Source: Guyanagaster necrorhizus | Lineage: Eukaryota; Basidiomycota; Agaricomycetes; Agaricales; Physalacriaceae | Assembly: GCF_019112545.1 (NCBI RefSeq) | Contig: NW_025064880.1 | Location: 1,890,536 to 1,954,535 of the forward strand | DNA: 64,000 nt | Direction of reading: 5' to 3' | Part shown: positions 60,355 through 64,000 of the stretch, piece after piece | Layout: each line of letters starts with the position of its first letter | Position numbering within the stretch: position 1 is the stretch's first letter | The notes under the pieces: model-generated | What the model was told of the DNA's origin: nothing | Databases searched by the model: none | Seen by the model: only the letters and a program-made list of their open reading frames with translations | Translations under genes and position numbers: made by a program

Positions 60355-60873
60355 TGTTATGATTTTTTCTATTTTCTTTTCTTTTTTCTCAGAAATGACC
60401 CCTATCTTCACTTAGTCAGAGTGCTTAGGCCAGCACTTAGAACTGTGGGAAGGCTTAGTCAGCAACCCAGTTGGTCATTGTTCTGTCGCACTGTTGTATG
60501 CTGTGAAGGGAGAGACAATACTCCTTTTGTCATATAACTGTAACATAATGATAACAGCACAATAGCAAGATAACAGCCTTTATGAAGAGCCTGGCAATAG
60601 TAGGGGAAACAGCTCTACAGCAGACAATGTCTTTTGTGAATCTCTATTTATAGTCAGATAACAAAATGGTATTTAAGTAGTATAGCTCTCGCTGTAGTAA
60701 CCCCAGCTTCGAGCTAAAGTTTATTCTCTACTATCTTATCTTGAGCAACTTGCAACAATACTTTGACTATATAACACTGATAGTGCATCAGTGAACTCTA
60801 ACAGTATAACCCAAAGTGCAAGGTTCTGTTAGTTTATCACATGTTATCAGTCATATGGAGTTTGGGCTTAACA
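60355..60873 (+). repeat. 5' LTR of a second-family gypsy element
   Basis: The 519-bp repeat starts TGTTATGATT and ends GGGCTTAACA. It has a TATA-like TATTTAAG at 60670-60677. The predicted transcript start about 35 nt further on carries AGCTTCGAGCTAA (60705-60717). It still holds some CpG (CTCGCTG, TTCGAGC), so it is less decayed than the copy at 57300. Confidence 0.8.
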
Positions 60874-60874
60874 A

Positions 60875-60887
60875 TTAGCTTAAAGCT
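60875..60887 (+). promoter_or_regulatory. candidate self-primer binding site of second family
   Basis: TTAGCTTAAAGCT, right after the LTR, pairs with AGCTTCGAGCTAA inside the LTR except at two adjacent bases. There the LTR has CG and this site has TA, as expected if an original CG was lost here by deamination on both strands. Confidence 0.5.
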
Positions 60888-60930
60888 TCTAGCTTCTCTT
60901 TCTCAGGCCCAATTGTGCTGAGGAACTAAA

Positions 60931-63786
60931 TGCCACCTGCATTTAATCCATCCAATCTAAACTTCACTTATGAGTTCTTTGAACTCTTGGCTTCTATTAT
61001 CAGAGTACTGATTAGTTTATTAGTGATCATACAGCTGTGCCATGGATACCAATTAATAACCATCTGGGCTATCTGTCATTACCAAGAGTTTCAATGTATC
61101 CATATAATCCTATGAAATGTCATGCCAGACCTCCCTCTCTACAGCATTCCTGCCTCTGCTCACAATCCTTCTGACCAGAAGAAGCCAACAATGAAGCCAT
61201 CTCTGGGAGCTTGGCTGAAGAGCATCCTAGGGAAGAAGAGGAGCAGCATCAGCAGCAGCACAAATACCTTCCATGACCCCTATTAGCAGTCATCCAAGAT
61301 CCTGAAAACCCTTGGGCTACAGGATTTCAACAACCCAGACCCAACACCCCTATTCCAGCTACAAGGACAACATCCTCTGTCTCTAGCACTGGCATTGGAT
61401 GCTATGCTAGAGACTCTCTGGATACCCCATGGGTGGCTCAAAAGATTGGAAATCCCAGAGACCATAAGTCCCAACACACTACATCAATATGAAGCAGAAG
61501 CACTGATCACAGAACAGAGGTTGATAATGACCCCTATTTCAATGACAACAATGATGAGTGCCACTAGTGGCAGGCTGCTGCCAGAGAGGCTGATCAGTTG
61601 GAGTGTTATGCAGTTGGTGGTAATACTGGCCAAACAGAAGGCACACAAGAGGTATCTAAAACAGCACAACCAATCCAAAATGCTGACCCAGTCCTCCTCT
61701 GAGAGGACCAAGTTCAACATCCCAAAAATATTTCTGAGTACCTTGAGGAGCAGGCACATATCGACAATGAAATCATGAGGGAGAATGCCCTCTTTAGGTG
61801 GTATCTCCAAGCACAAGCAGCAGAAGAAAGAAGAAGGAACATGGAAAGTAACAGGACTAGTATGCTTATTGGTACTACCACCAACAGCATACTCAACCCT
61901 CCATTCTGGGAACCTCCCACTCCCACCAGTGAGTCTGACCCTTGGGTAACACCAGAGATCGTCGAGATCCATAGAATGCCTGACCTTAACAATGACTGCC
62001 TGTTATCTTATGAGACTGATACCATTGCAGAGACTGATGATATCCTCATCAGGAGAGATGGAATACCAGCAGAGCAGAGAACCATTGGAGGGGATAATGA
62101 AAGCATCGACTCCACAGGTGACATTCAGAGATTTCTTGATGGGAACTTCACCACCCTCTTCCTCAATCTAAGATTCTACAGAAACTTCTGCCAGTATTAC
62201 AGAGCAATAGTGGTGGCAACAAAGAGGGGCAATGAGGAGCAGCAAGAACAGCTTAAGTAGCAGCCTACTCCTTGACCTGGATCCGATGATGCTGGATCCA
62301 GCATGCAGCCTCAGCATGGCTATCTCAGAGATCTATGACCTATATGACAGTTCCCTCCTTGAGGGGAATATAGGCAGTGAGACCACTAGCAGAGACATGG
62401 ACAATGAGGGGGGGGAGGATTTTAACAAGATAGTCGAGAATCCTCCAACTGACTGGGTCAGCTTATAGAATATACAAATGCATGAAGAGAAGCAGAAAGA
62501 ATTAGCATAGAAGGTGTGTCAAAAAGACTTCATAGAGTTGTACCGAGAAGGTACAACTACCTTATAGACAGATGACACCTGGTTGGTGTTGCCTATGGGA
62601 CAAAGATATACTGCCACTGATCATATCAAGCAGGCAGAAATTTTACAATATGTGGCCACTGAGCAAGCCATTTTTATTTACAATAAAAGATATTTAGAAT
62701 ATCAGATGCAGGCATTGCTACTATACAGACTGAAATACAGCACTATGCCAAAGCCATGGATGCTGAGTGTTGTGCCATCTAAGCTGGCCAATATAGCACC
62801 CATAATCCAAATGATGTCATCAAGATATTCATTTGCAATCTCAGCCATCTGCAGCATGGCATCTCGGCTTTCTCAAAGCCACCCTCAGCCGAGCTCTCAT
62901 TATCCAAACCCATAGAGGATATCAATTCAGCAGTCTTTTGCCAGACAACCACCACCAGACGAAGCTGAGGACAGCAGGAGAAAAGCACTAGAAGAGCCTA
63001 TTCCCATAGAAGATGATCATATGGCAATAGCACAAGGCTGGACTGTTAAGAATGGGTGAATTGTGTGAAAGAAAGCACTACCACCAGAAAGCCTCATTGC
63101 TGATGATGGCTCTTTACACTCATTTCCAGGACCCTCAAGTGGCTGGGTGGGACTATCCGATGGAGGACTTCCAAATTCAATGCCTACTCTTGATATAGGG
63201 GCTTAAATTCTTCAAGTCAAACTAGTTCTCATATCTGAACCCTACCTCTTCAAGAGAGCATCAGATGATATTGATCATTTTCTGGTTGACTGTGACCAAT
63301 ATTTTCAGGTGTTCATCTCCTACTTTCTGGCTGATATGTACAAAGTGATATTCACCACAATTCACATAGCAGACAAAGCCAAAACATGGTGGGTTCTAAT
63401 ATCTCTGACCTTCTGGTCCACTACCAGAATCCATCACTGATACCTCTCATGGCCAGTCTTCAAACAAATGATCATCAATAAGTTCACTGATCTAATAGTC
63501 TAAGAAGTCTACAAGCAGAAGATGAAGGACTTTAAGATGGCTGGTAAACTGGCTACAGACTACTTTGATGAGTTGGAATGACTCAGCAGACTTGCCAGTG
63601 TATAGGATGATATTGCCAATACTGGACAAATAGTCAAATACATGAAGATGGGAGTACTGACCTCCTATCTAATGATCATCTCAGATATCAGACATGGCAT
63701 ACCCATCGGATATAACAAATGGAAGGACAGAATCACTATGATATACAAGGAATGGCAATGACAGAAGGCTGAGTTGGCCACCCTTG
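60931..63786 (+). pseudogene. gag region of a second-family gypsy element, interrupted
   Basis: Following the LTR and primer site, long leader frames (60931, 61395, 61775 and 62583, with shifts between them) encode Gln/Glu/Arg-rich sequence. A Retrotrans_gag-like core occupies about 63,230-63,780: FLVDCDQYFQVFISYFLADMYKVIFTTIHIADKAKTWW, FKQMIINKFTDLIV, YKQKMKDFKMAGKLATDYFDELE and YNKWKDRITMIYKEWQ. Stops are TAG or TGA at Trp, Arg or Gln positions. The core ends abruptly at an LTR in the opposite orientation. Confidence 0.75.
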
Positions 63787-64000
63787 TGTTAAGCCCAAGC
63801 GACACATGACAAGACAACATGTGATAGACAGATATCCCTTCGCACTTCGAGGGATCACCTGAATCCACTTATGATGTTATCGACTCGGTGTGTCACAAGG
63901 CCACAGAGTGGCTCGAGAGTAGAGTGGTATGAATATAAACTTTAGCTCAAAGCTGGGGGTTACCAGCGAGAGCTGCCCTACTTAAATACTACTTGGTAAT
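63787..64000 (-). repeat. inverted LTR of the second family, young copy, cut by window end
   Basis: On the plus strand it starts TGTTAAGCCCAAGCGACAC, the reverse complement of an LTR end (GGGCTTAACA). Further in, the complement of TATTTAAGTAG, CAGCTCTCGCTGG and GAGCTAAAGTTTAT follows, matching the middle of the LTR at 60355. It keeps many CpG sites (AGCGACAC, TTCGCACTTCGAGGG, ATCGACTCGG, GCTCGAGAG), unlike the DNA around it. Confidence 0.8.

Overview
The window comes from a filamentous basidiomycete, most likely an agaricomycete (mushroom-forming fungus). The signs are compact genes with many 50-65 nt introns, a Dicer-like protein, fungal-type core genes, and a methylation-scarred island of Ty3/gypsy and tyrosine-recombinase retroelements. 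The species cannot be fixed from sequence alone.

Layout. Positions 1-44,180 are a gene-dense, CpG-normal block. In order it holds: a membrane-anchored TolB/amidohydrolase protein (minus, cut by the window edge); a small acidic/basic protein with a GC-AG first intron (minus); a phosducin-like PLP2/VIAF protein (minus); a divergent Dicer-like gene (plus); a PI-PLC X-domain protein (minus) whose catalytic His lies in a 13-nt microexon; the Rad1 checkpoint clamp subunit (plus); a multipass membrane protein (minus); an F-box/LRR-type protein (plus); a frameshifted relic of an IRE1 luminal domain (plus); a Vps1-type dynamin (minus); TATA-binding protein (plus); RNase P/MRP subunit Rpp1/Rpp30 (minus); a disordered coiled-coil protein (plus); a GH38 alpha-mannosidase (minus); an initiator tRNA-Met; a secreted GH88-type unsaturated glucuronyl hydrolase with a broken tandem copy (plus); a 33-residue, 7-cysteine metallothionein split over three exons (plus); and a conserved fungal protein of unknown role (minus).

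Positions 44,180-64,000 are an AT-rich, CpG-depleted transposon island with no intact host gene. Its best preserved element is a Ty3/gypsy chromovirus at 47,633-55,612, with equal 498-bp LTRs and a perfect AGCAC target-site duplication. It has gag with a zinc knuckle, protease, RT, RNase H, integrase and chromodomain, and an extra antisense ORF before the 3' LTR. Its primer-binding site is complementary to the predicted 5' end of its own transcript, as in Tf1-type self-priming. A second LTR family (about 457-519 bp) occurs four times, and its best copy shows the same self-priming layout. That copy sits inside a tyrosine-recombinase (DIRS/Ngaro-like) retroelement and is itself interrupted by a younger, CpG-retaining, inverted LTR at the right edge.

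By hand count the two LTRs of the main element differ at about 72 of 498 sites, and all but about one are transitions. Many are adjacent TG/CA pairs, the footprint of the same ancestral CpG deaminated on opposite strands in the two copies. The in-frame stops and a YLDD-to-YLND RT change fit the same process. The region therefore reads as a silenced, methylated island beside a working euchromatic block that happens to carry a Dicer gene.
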